Assembly: GCF_030272615.1 (NCBI RefSeq)
Contig: NC_081412.1
Coordinates: 693,414,083 to 693,478,082 of the forward strand
Origin: Cryptomeria japonica
Lineage: Eukaryota > Streptophyta > Pinopsida > Cupressales > Cupressaceae
DNA: 64,000 nucleotides
Direction of reading: 5' to 3'
Shown here piece after piece: positions 1 through 8,692 of the stretch (positions are counted from its first letter, which is position 1; each line of letters begins with the position of its first letter). The notes under the pieces are model-generated. The model had not been told where the DNA came from, ran no database searches, and saw nothing but the letters and a program-made list of their open reading frames with translations. The translations under genes were made by a program, and so were the position numbers.

Positions 1-96
1 TATAGCATTTCTTATTTGTCAATTTAAGGTTTAAGTTGTGATTTAAAAAATAAATAAAAATTATCCCATTCTTGCCCTAAATTTTAGGCATGACAT
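1..96. other. Unassigned AT-rich edge
   Basis: AT-rich sequence with no ORF. It does not align with the K4 ORF2 reading frame, which becomes recognisable at about position 97 by comparison with K4-b and K4-c. It is either flanking DNA at a truncation breakpoint or the edge of another insertion. Confidence 0.4.
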
Positions 97-2063
97 GAAA
101 GTGATTTCGAAGCACCTCAACCGGAAACTCATTTTTCACTAGTTGGAACTTCTTCTGAGAGTGATATACTGACAGTATTTGAAAGGGTAGAAAGGAAAAG
201 AAAACCCACACCGGTACCCTCTCCTACACCAAAAAGAACCAGACAAAAACACTAGGTAGTAAGGCCTCTAGCAAAGAAAATGACTCCTAAGAAGAAGAAG
301 GTAAAACAAGATATCGCTCCAATAGACAAAATTCTTAGTGAAATTACAGAGGATGGTAAGCTGAAGAACATCAACAAAATATACAATACACTATCAACTA
401 ATGATAAGGAAAGAATAGAGAATAGTGTAATCTTACACTTAGATATATACAAGAAATTTTTGATGGAAGTTGTTGATGAAATTCCAAATGATCTGTATAG
501 AAGACTTGAAGCTAGAAGGTTAGCCATCATTGAGTTGGACAAGAAAATTAAGATTGAAAAACTACTTGCAGTACATCCAATCAACTCAACTGATGAAATT
601 GATAAACTAATCAGTGAAGCAAACCAGATAGTATTCTCTATTGCTCACCGACATGTAGCACTGATGGCAGGTAGAGTAAAGGAAGTCTCTGAGGAAACAA
701 CAGATGCATGGGATATATTCTTTGTGGAAAAAGAAAAACAGGAAGAATTACTCAGACCAAAAACTATTTAAGTATATCAAAAGGATAGAGATAAGGGGAA
801 AGGTAAGGTAGGTGGACCTCCAAGCCTTAAAATAACTAACAATATGCCCCCACCTCTTTAAGATAATCCACCGGTAGATACTACTAATAGTCAACCAGCC
901 ACAAAGAGTATGAAGACTCCACTAGAGGATACAAATCCTGAGTCTGAAATTTTGTATACTGTGAATGTAGACACCCAGGAAGTAAATGTTATGGTTGACC
1001 AAGAAACCACTGAAGATAAGGAGGAACATGTGACTACTAAGTCACCAGCTATAGAGGTTAAGATAAGCATAGAAAAACCTACACAAGTAGAGTAACCAAC
1101 TGAGGATACCACTGAGAAATTGGTAGAAACAACTGAAAAACCATCTAAAGAACCGGCAAGAGAGAGTTCAGAGGTACAAACTGAGACTCATCTAAGAAAC
1201 CAACAGTTGTAAGCTTAGAAAAACCTTCTAAGACACAGATAGAGAAACTGAAATGGGAATAGGCTGAAGCACAGGTTTAGATAGAGACAATGCCCCCGGC
1301 CCAAACTGAAAAGCATAAACCTTTATTTGTAGAAATGAAAACATAGACTGACCTACCAGAGGTCGAATCATGTAAGGTGATTACCACAACCGGTAGTATG
1401 GCTATTGTAAAGACTGTTGGACAAACATCTGGTACATCTATGGCAGAATTTAGACCTACAAATGTAACAAAGGTCTTATTGGATTCAATAAAGAAGATCA
1501 TAGAATGTAATGCACAAGCCTATAAGGCTATTGATGATACAATTACAATTCTTAAATTGATAGCACCAAAGTGCATTATTGATAATAAGGATTCTTTAGA
1601 TCAACTAGACACATTGTCTAAGTTCATCACCGACAACATATTGATTGTTGATCAAATAAATGAGGATACATTTAAGGAAAGAATGATTAAAGAAAAAGAG
1701 AAATTCTTTGAGGAAATTGTGAAGAAGAACAAGGAGAAAATGGATACCCTATTACCGCAACTTGGAGAAATAATTTTTGACTTCAAGAAACTGTATAGGG
1801 ACACTTGTAAGACAAATATCTTAACAAAAGACCTTGACAAAGAAATCAGGAAAGCACAAGACAAGATTAACAATATTGCTGACAATCTGATAGGAACATC
1901 AGATTCATTTCTGGAGATAGAAAAGAAGATTGCAAAGCTAGAAGAGAAAATCAAGAAGTTAGAGAATGACAAACAAAGAATAAAGAATAAAGCAAAGGAC
2001 TTGAAATGTAGACTTGGTCCAAGACTAGAATACCTCATTTCTTTGAGAAATGAAATATTCTAG
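97..2063 (+). pseudogene. K4 ORF2 protein, 5'-truncated and broken
   Basis: Homologous to ORF2 of K4-b and K4-c. In order: a basic Lys/Pro/Arg linker (about 190-310), a helical globular block (about 310-740, with repeated short Lys/Glu helices), an acidic Thr/Glu/Val/Pro-rich linker (about 800-1340), and a C-terminal Lys/Glu coiled-coil region (1377-2063). In-frame stops lie at 253-255, after 771, before 910 and after 1095; a frameshift between about 1180 and 1377 moves the last block to another frame. No enzymatic motif is visible and I do not recognise the family. Non-functional in this copy. Confidence 0.65.
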
Positions 2064-2510
2064 GCTCTGGTTCTTGGACTGAAGACATCGGAAGAGAAAA
2101 TGCACACTCACTGGTACAGTGCAGAGAACACAAGAGACAATAAAAGATAGCAAAACATTCAGTAATGGTATAAATTTGATTTTTGACAGATATCTTATAG
2201 ATTGTAACCCACCAGCTACAAGAATCCAAGTAGGACTGAAGTGATAGCGAATGACAACCTTTGTCATTGATGTCAAAGGGGGAGTAGTGTGATGAGAAAA
2301 ATGGTCAAAAGGAAGTAGAGATTATCTGCTCAGGGGGAGCACACATTTTTGGAGAAAAATGGTTAGAAGGAAGTAGAGATTACCTTCTTAGGGGAGCACA
2401 CATTTTTGGACATCCAATTTTTTTGGCAAATTTTTTTTTTGGACTTCAGTTTTTGGATGCATTCTTAAATTTTTCTCATGAGTGTTGTCATCAATGCCAA
2501 AGGGGGAGAT
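2064..2510 (+). promoter_or_regulatory. K4-a 3' UTR with repeated polypurine tracts
   Basis: Non-coding. Contains GTCAAAGGGGGAGTA near 2273-2287, CAGGGGGAGC near 2328, a related TAGGGGAGC copy near 2390 and the terminal AAAGGGGGAGAT directly before the LTR (2499-2510). The terminal tract is the plus-strand primer candidate; the upstream copies match the multiple-PPT arrangement known from Sireviruses. GTTGTCATCAATG at 2484-2496 is the internal arm of an inverted repeat whose partner lies in the LTR at 2563-2575. Confidence 0.7.
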
Positions 2511-3414
2511 TGTTGGCAAATGCACACTCCAATGAGAAATTGTAGGTGATTGAAGGTATTGTCATTGATGGCAACCTTGCAATCATGTGATACCTGGAGG
2601 CAAACATAGGCACCGACACCGGCAGACTCTACATCGGCACATAGAACACCAGCAGCAAAAAGGAAGAATACCGACATCCTGGCTGACAACAATTTTGTAT
2701 TAATGTATTCTGTAATTGTAGCGTCCTAAAATTGCGACACTTGCAATTTCGACTACATTTGGGTCATCACGATGGCGGTGCAACGTTGAACCTGAATGGT
2801 GGATTGTAATATGACTCATATTAAAATATGACTCATATATGTAAGCCGGCATGGTGGATTGTAATATGACTCATATATGTATGAGATCATTATAGATCAT
2901 TTTGTAGACATGAGATAGGATGCGAAGTATGGAAAAGTAATAGTAGACCTAATATGTGAATTATTGGTTAAGGGTTAATGTTGCAATAGAGCTTAAACCG
3001 GTGTTGAATCTGGCATAAAAGATGCTTATTTGAAGCAGTACAAGACATTGGATTAGTATAATCCATTTTTGTAAGTCAGTGTGACTTCTTTTGTAATTGA
3101 GCAGTGAGCTCTAGGCACTTGGCCTTCCTGCATGTGCAAGCCCCTATTGTAAGAGTAATATTCCCTTATTGGATATTAACAGAATATTGTGGCTCACAAA
3201 TCCCATTGAGGTTTTTCCAACACTGGGTTTCCTCATTAAAATACTGTGTTATGGTGTACTTCTCATGTTGTTGTTATTGTTCTTATTTACTACATTATTT
3301 TTGGTTTACCAGTACTCAGTTTTAATAGGCTTTACATGTTTTAAATCAAGTAATTTGATATATTGGATAGATACTGATTCACCCCCACTCTCAGTATCTT
3401 TGGGAATTCTAACA
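2511..3414 (+). repeat. K4-a 3' LTR (904 bp)
   Basis: Begins TGTTGGCAAATGCAC and ends TCTAACA, with a C-rich stretch just before the end as in the other LTRs here. The R/U5 block GAGCAGTGAGCTCTAGGC...GGCCTTCCTGCATGTGCAAG lies at 3099-3144. Compared with the K4-c LTR it has an insertion of roughly 80-120 bp at about 2720-2842, including a second copy of GGTGGATTGTAATATGACTC. The 3' flank is TAGGA. ORFs starting inside this LTR are the conserved LTR block read in frame, not genes. Confidence 0.85.
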
Positions 3415-3429
3415 TAGGATTGAAGCTCT

Positions 3430-4680
3430 AAGATTATTTATTGCCTATGCTGCTTATAAAAAGTACAAGGTTTATTAGATGAATGTTAAATGTGCATTTT
3501 TGACTGGGGATCTTGATGAAGAAGTTTATATTGATCAACCTGATGGTTTTTCACTATCAGATGATACTGATATGGTTTGTAGGTTTAGGAAAGATTTATA
3601 TGGATTAAAACAAGCACCTAGAGCTTGGTATGCAAGGTTGGAAAAATACCTTTTGAAGGTTGGTTTTATTAAGGCCAGTAATTTATATTATAAAATCACT
3701 AATGATGATATATTGATTGTTGAAGTATTTGTTGATGACATTATTTTTGGAGGTGAAGATAAATTATGCATAGAATTTTCTAAGAATATGGAGAAAGAAT
3801 TTAAGATGTTTATGATTGGTGCGATGAAATTTTTCTTAGGTTTGCAGATTAATCAGACTGACAAAGGTATTTTTATTTGTCAAACTAAATATGCTAAGGA
3901 ATTGTTGAAGAAATTTGGTATGGGAGATTCTAAATCAGTAAGTACACCTATGGTTACAAGTGAGAAATGTATAAGGAAAGATGTTTGTGCAGTGATAAAT
4001 CCTACAACATACAAATCTATGATTGGAGGTCTACTTTATTTTACTTAGACTAGGCCTGATATTATGAATGTTGTTTGTATTGTTTCAATATTTCAAAGTG
4101 ATCCTAGAGATAATCATGAGATGGCGGTGAAAAGGATATCTAGATACTTGCAAGGTACATCAAAATATGGCTTATGGTACCCTAAGGATGATGAATTTAC
4201 TTTATGTACATATACAGATGTTGACTGGGCTGGAGATGTTTATGAGTGGAAAGTACTTTTAGTGGAGCTTTCTTTCTTGGAAAGAAGTTTGTTTCATGGA
4301 TCAACAAGAAACAGTCATGTACTTCTTTATCTACTGCTAAAGTTGACTATGTTGTTGCTACTACTAATTGTACACAAGATTTATGGATGAAGCAAATGTT
4401 GAAGGATATAAATGTGGATTGTGATGCACTGGTAGTAATTCACTGTGATAACTCTACTGCTATTGGTATATCAAAGAATCTGGTATTTCACGCTTAGACA
4501 AAGCACATATCTATCAAGTATAATTTTTTGAAGGAGAAGGTGGAAGCAAATGAAGTTAAACTAGTTTATGTGAACACTAAATAATAGATTGCAAATATTT
4601 TCACTAAACCTTTATCCAAGGAATCATTTGAGTACCTGAGAGAGAGATTGGGAGTTTTTGCCCCTTTAACAGAGACTTGA
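3430..4680 (+). pseudogene. C1 reverse transcriptase-RNase H, broken
   Basis: RT shows copia landmarks: [30 protein letters not shown] and the catalytic FVDD (about 3730-3741, in the usual YVDD position). RNase H follows, with AYTD-type Asp near 4205-4215, the AxxDY position near 4340, HCDNSTAI (4441-4464) and IFTKPL (about 4597-4614). Defects: TAG at 3478-3480 where copia has Gln; TAG after 4045; loss of one A near 4248-4251 shifting the frame within RNase H; further stops near 4495 and 4581-4587. C-terminal stop at 4678-4680. Confidence 0.8.
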
Positions 4681-5055
4681 TTGATATGGTTTGGGATCAG
4701 TCTGACATGCATTATCAGAGATACTATTCATTCTAGCACTGATGTGGGATGCTACTACTTAGGGAGAGTAGTCAGCTTTGAAATTTAGAGGCTTATGTTT
4801 TTGCTTCGATATTTCTATCAAATTTATGGCATTGATGTCAAAGGGGGAGACGTAGTGATGTCAAAAAGAAATTCAGAACTTACAGAGATATTATTCAAAG
4901 GGGGAGAGATATTGATAGGGGGAGAGATATTTATAATCAGAGCTATATGTAGGTGATTGGTTGGTTGTCTTCCATAGGGGGAGACTTGTTTGGTCTTTCT
5001 TGGTACTTAGATGTTTTTCACATCTAGTGTTGCTATCAATGCCAAAGGGGGAGAT
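4681..5055 (+). promoter_or_regulatory. C1 3' UTR with at least five polypurine tracts
   Basis: Purine tracts of the type CAAAGGGGGAGA occur near 4838-4851, 4896-4908, 4916-4926, 4974-4984 and just before the LTR (5044-5055). Only the last abuts TGTTGG. The arrangement is a known Sirevirus feature. CTAGTGTTGCTATCAATG (5024-5041) is the internal arm of an inverted repeat paired with 5103-5120 in the LTR. Confidence 0.75.
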
Positions 5056-6176
5056 TGTTGGCCATTAGGTGGAATTGATTATGTGTTACATTGATATTTT
5101 GTCACTGATGTCAACACTAGATATTTGGATGCTTTACCAGCACCCTTTTGGTCCCAGTAGGTTTAGTATTTTTTGGTTAACTTGGATTTGGCATCATCTG
5201 GTAGGCTCTCATATAATCGAGTGATGGAATTGGCTTGTTCATGATACTCATACTAATATTTGGTCAGTTGGTTTTGGTCTAGTGATTGGATGCTATCCTT
5301 TTTTTTAGAAGATTATTTTCTGGTTCCGGCGAGGGTTTCACCGGTAGAGCTTTTGGTGGATATCTTTGATGCATTACACAATTGGTGTTGGTGCAGGTTC
5401 TGATGGAGTTTCATGATGTTGTTGTTGATCATGTTCGAGACTTGGCATTTGGAGATCATTGTTGATGCGTGTGGACCTATACTTGGTCTTAGTTGATCTA
5501 GGTTATGGACCAGCATTAATGTAACATGTGGATATGACCTATTGTTGTATTTCTAGGATGTCTTATGTGTTGGATATTATTTGTTTGGTCTAAGGCTGAC
5601 ATGGTTTGTAGTTATGTAATTAGTTTATTGTCTGGTGGATGACCTAATTGTTTATGGTTGAGGGTTTGTGTAAATAAGATGTAAGATCTCATTGTATATC
5701 CTCATGGTTATTGTAAAAGGTCATGGTCAAGGAATGTAATGTGTGAATAATGTAATATCATTCAAGCAGAGGATTTGGTTGATTATTAGAGATCAAATTG
5801 GGTTTGTGAAAAAGGATTTAGTCCTCAAGTATCAAGCTTAACTGGAACTGTACTCAAGCATAGGAGATGCTATCTTTTGTAGTTCAACACTTCTCTAGAT
5901 TATAGTATGGATTTATATGTAGTCAGTGAGGCTGCTTTTGTGATGAGCAGTGTGCTCTAGGTTGTTGGCCTTCCTACAAGTGCAAGCCCCTTCATTGCAA
6001 TTCACATACTTACTGCAGAAGTATTATTTGACTGTGGGTTGGCTTCCTACCATGGTTTTTCCCTTTACAGGGGTTTCCACATATAAATATTGGTGTTGTG
6101 TGGATGGATTTTATTCTATAATTATTGTTTATGCTTAATTGGATTAACTGTTATTCCGGTATTGAACTGTCTAATA
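5056..6176 (+). repeat. Copia LTR between C1 and C2, 3' end deleted
   Basis: Begins TGTTGGCCATTAGG. Homologous to the intact LTR at 25919-27105. Near 6160 about 60-70 bp present in the intact copy, including the C-rich stretch, are missing; the end reads CTAATA in place of CTAACA. The PBS that should follow is absent. The R/U5 block is at 5944-5990. The TATA position seen in sister LTRs is mutated here (TGTAAATAAG near 5690). Confidence 0.8.
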
Positions 6177-6900
6177 AAAGATGGTGAGTTTGAAGATATG
6201 AAGAGAGAATATGGTGAGTTTGAGAAACTTGAAGCACTATTTGCTAGAAGAGTACCGAAAGGACCGGTAGGAAGTAAGTATGAAGGAAAAGAATATTTTA
6301 AATGTTTTGCATGTAATAAGATTGGTCATTTTGCATCTAGATGTCCTGAAAAGAATTCAAGATTTTAAGAAAGAGTTAAAAGATCATTTAAGCCTAAACC
6401 TGGATACCAGAACAAGTATAAATACTAGAAAAATAGAGACAAATCATGCTACATAGTGGATGAGGAAGGCATTACTGATTCAGATGATGAATCGGCAAAA
6501 GACTCTGCTAGTGGATCCAACAATGCGAATGAATGGGTGTTCCTGGCTATCAAGGAAGATTATTTGGCACTGGAAGAGAATGTACATGATGAGAAGGCAC
6601 TTGCTTCTAAAATTGAAGATAAGGATGAATGGGTAATTGACAGTGGTTGTTCACATTATATAACTGGAGATAAAGGGAATTTCTCTTTTTGCAAGAATTT
6701 GATGGTGGACTAGTTAGATTTGGAGATGAGAAGGCATGTATGATTAAAGGAAAAGGAACTATATCATTGGATGGTAAAAACAATACTGACAATGTTTATT
6801 ATGTTGAAGGTTTGAAGCATAATGTTTTGAGTGAAGGACAACTTGTAGATTAGGGATTTCAATTCAGTTCAAGGATAGTAAATGCAAAATCATTAACAGA
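6177..6900 (+). pseudogene. C2 gag C-terminus and aspartic protease
   Basis: The gag remainder has a canonical CCHC knuckle CFACNKIGHFASRC at about 6303-6344, the nucleic-acid-binding motif of Gag. Downstream is the protease active-site region VIDSGCSHYITGD at about 6634-6672 (DSG where most retroviral-type proteases have D-T/S-G). Stops at 6366-6368 and near 6428; a frameshift near 6690 after the protease motif; another stop near 6853. Non-functional. Confidence 0.8.
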
Positions 6901-6906
6901 TTTGGC

Positions 6907-7990
6907 TTGGAGATTGCAACTAGTACACAAACAAAAGGTAGTATATTTCATTTGAACTCTGGTGAGAAGACATGTTTGATTACACGGATTGATGAAATTT
7001 GTCTATGGCATAAAAGGTTGTGTCATGTGAATTTTGATTGCATTGTGAAGATCAGTTCAACTAAGGCAATTAGGGATATACCTAAGTTTATGAAGCCCTA
7101 TAATCTGGTATGTAAAGAATGTCAAATGGGTAAATAGGTCTGAACCTCTTTTTGGAGTATAAAAGATAAATCAAATGATGTTCTTGATCTTATTAATATT
7201 GATTTGTGTGACCCCGCTAGAGTCAACAATTTTCATGGGGATAGATATTTCATGCTAATCATTGATGATTATTCTAGAATGATGTGGGTTACTTTTTTGA
7301 GAGAAAAATCTAAAGCATTTGAAAATTTTGAAATCTTTAAGGATAAAGTGGAAACTGAGACAAGATTGAAGATTAAATGTTTGAGAATAGATCATGGTGG
7401 AGAATTCACATCCGGTGAGTTTAATAACTTTTGTGACAAGTATGGTATAAGAAGACAATTTTTCTGGTCCCCGACACCTCAGTAGAATGGATTTGTGGAA
7501 AGAAAAAATAGAACTATCTTGGATGCTGCTAGAACAACGATGATGGAAGCTAATCTACCTCATATCTACTAGAGAGAAGTAGTGAGTAAAATAGTTTATA
7601 CATTCAATAGAGTACATGTCAAAGGAGAAACCAGTAAGAAACCTTATGAATTATGGCTTGGCAATACACCTACAGTTAAATATTTCAAAAAATTTGGTAG
7701 TAAATGTTATATCAGGAGAGATGATACTATTGGGAAATTTGATCCTAGATGTGATGAAGGCATATTTCTTGGTTATTCTAATGAAAGAAAAGCATATAGA
7801 TGTTATAACAAGAGATTGCAGAGAATTGTGGAGAGTGCTAATGTCAAAGTATATGACCTAAACAAAAGTCAAATCAGAGTTTATGAGAAGGAACCAACAA
7901 TGGAAATGATTATATCTAAACCGTTAGTACCTTTACCAGAACAGAGAATTGAACCAATTACTCCCGCAACATCAGTGAATTCTACAATAA
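6907..7990 (+). pseudogene. C2 integrase, broken
   Basis: The pre-integrase zinc-binding part has LWHKRLCHVNFD and CKECQMGK (HHCC pattern, about 7006-7134). The core keeps the three acidic positions of the DDE triad: Asp in the IDLCD segment (about 7201), Asp in RIDHGGEF (about 7387-7410) and Glu in GFVERKN (about 7492). Stops: TAG at 7135-7137, 7483-7485 (Gln position, CAG to TAG) and near 7570 (Trp position). The C-terminal part (7582-7860) keeps YELWLGNTP and GIFLGYS motifs of copia integrases. The following linker to RT is intact to about 7990. Confidence 0.85.
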
Positions 7991-7999
7991 CTAAAGAAC

Positions 8000-8692
8000 T
8001 CACCGATAAATCCTACAAGATACAAATCTATGATTGGAGGTCTACTCTATTTGACTTAGACTAGGCCTAACATTATGAATGTTGTTTGTATTGTTTCAAG
8101 ATTTTAGAGTGATCCTAGAGAAAATCATGAGATGGTGGTGAAAAGGATTTTTTGGTACTTGCAAGGTACATCAAAGTATGACTTATGGTACCCTAAGGAT
8201 GATAACTTTACTTTATGTGCATATATAGATGTTGATTGTGTTGGAGATGTTGATGACTGGAAAAGTACTTTTGGTGGAGCTTTCTTTCTTGGAAAGAAGT
8301 TGGTTTCATGGATTAGAAAGAAAAAGTTATGTACTTCTCTATCTACTGTTGAAGCTGAGTATGTTGTTGTCGCTACTAACTATTCACAAGTTTTATGGAT
8401 AAAGAAAATGTTGAAAGATATAAAGCTGGATTGTAATGCACTGGTAGTTATTCACTGTGATAACTCTACTGCTATTGATATATCAAAGAATCCGGTATTT
8501 CATTCTAGGAAAAAGCACATATCTATCAAGTATAACTTTTTGAAGGAGAAGGTGGAAGAAAATGAAGTAAGAATGATTTATGTAAACACTAAAGAATATA
8601 TTGTAGATATTTTCACTAAACCTTTATCCAAGGAATCATTTGAGCACCTGAGAGATAGCTTGGGAGTTTCTGCCCCTCCAGTACAGACTTGA
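8000..8692 (+). pseudogene. C2 RNase H after RT deletion
   Basis: Reading changes from the integrase-RT linker directly to the RT/RNase H boundary (MIGGLLYLTQTRP type) at about 8000-8060. About 1 kb of RT, including the catalytic FVDD, is therefore missing. The junction carries GATAAATCCTACAA, also found at this RT site in C1. RNase H is open from 8132 to the stop at 8690-8692 and retains AYIDVD, STVEAEY, HCDNSTAI and VDIFTKPL. This is the most complete RNase H of the tandem set. Confidence 0.8.

Larger units (their letters stand above)
97..3414 (+). mobile_element. K4-a: 3' part of a pol-less LTR retrotransposon
   Basis: This stretch carries the 3' two-thirds of ORF2, a 3' UTR with repeated purine tracts and a complete 3' LTR (TGTTGGC...TCTAACA). 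The 5' LTR, ORF1 and the start of ORF2 are absent. The right LTR end abuts copia RT sequence (C1), so K4-a inserted into, or was joined to, that element. The family is defined by comparison with K4-b and K4-c in this window; no pol domain is present in any copy. Confidence 0.8.
3415..6176 (+). mobile_element. C1: copia remnant, RT-RNase H to LTR
   Basis: Starts abruptly inside copia RT after the K4-a LTR, continues through RT, RNase H and a 3' UTR with several purine tracts, and ends with a 1.1-kb LTR. That LTR is followed directly by C2 gag sequence, so it serves as 3' LTR of C1 and as the damaged 5' LTR of C2. The gag, protease and integrase of C1 are missing. Confidence 0.75.

Noticed and set aside
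3104-3417. Small ORFs reading SSRHLAFLHVQAPIV and similar, recurring at 5950, 18567 and 24318
   Set aside because: They are the conserved R/U5 block of the LTRs read in one frame. Recurrence follows the LTRs, the frame ends vary, and no start context or protein conservation beyond the DNA block is seen.
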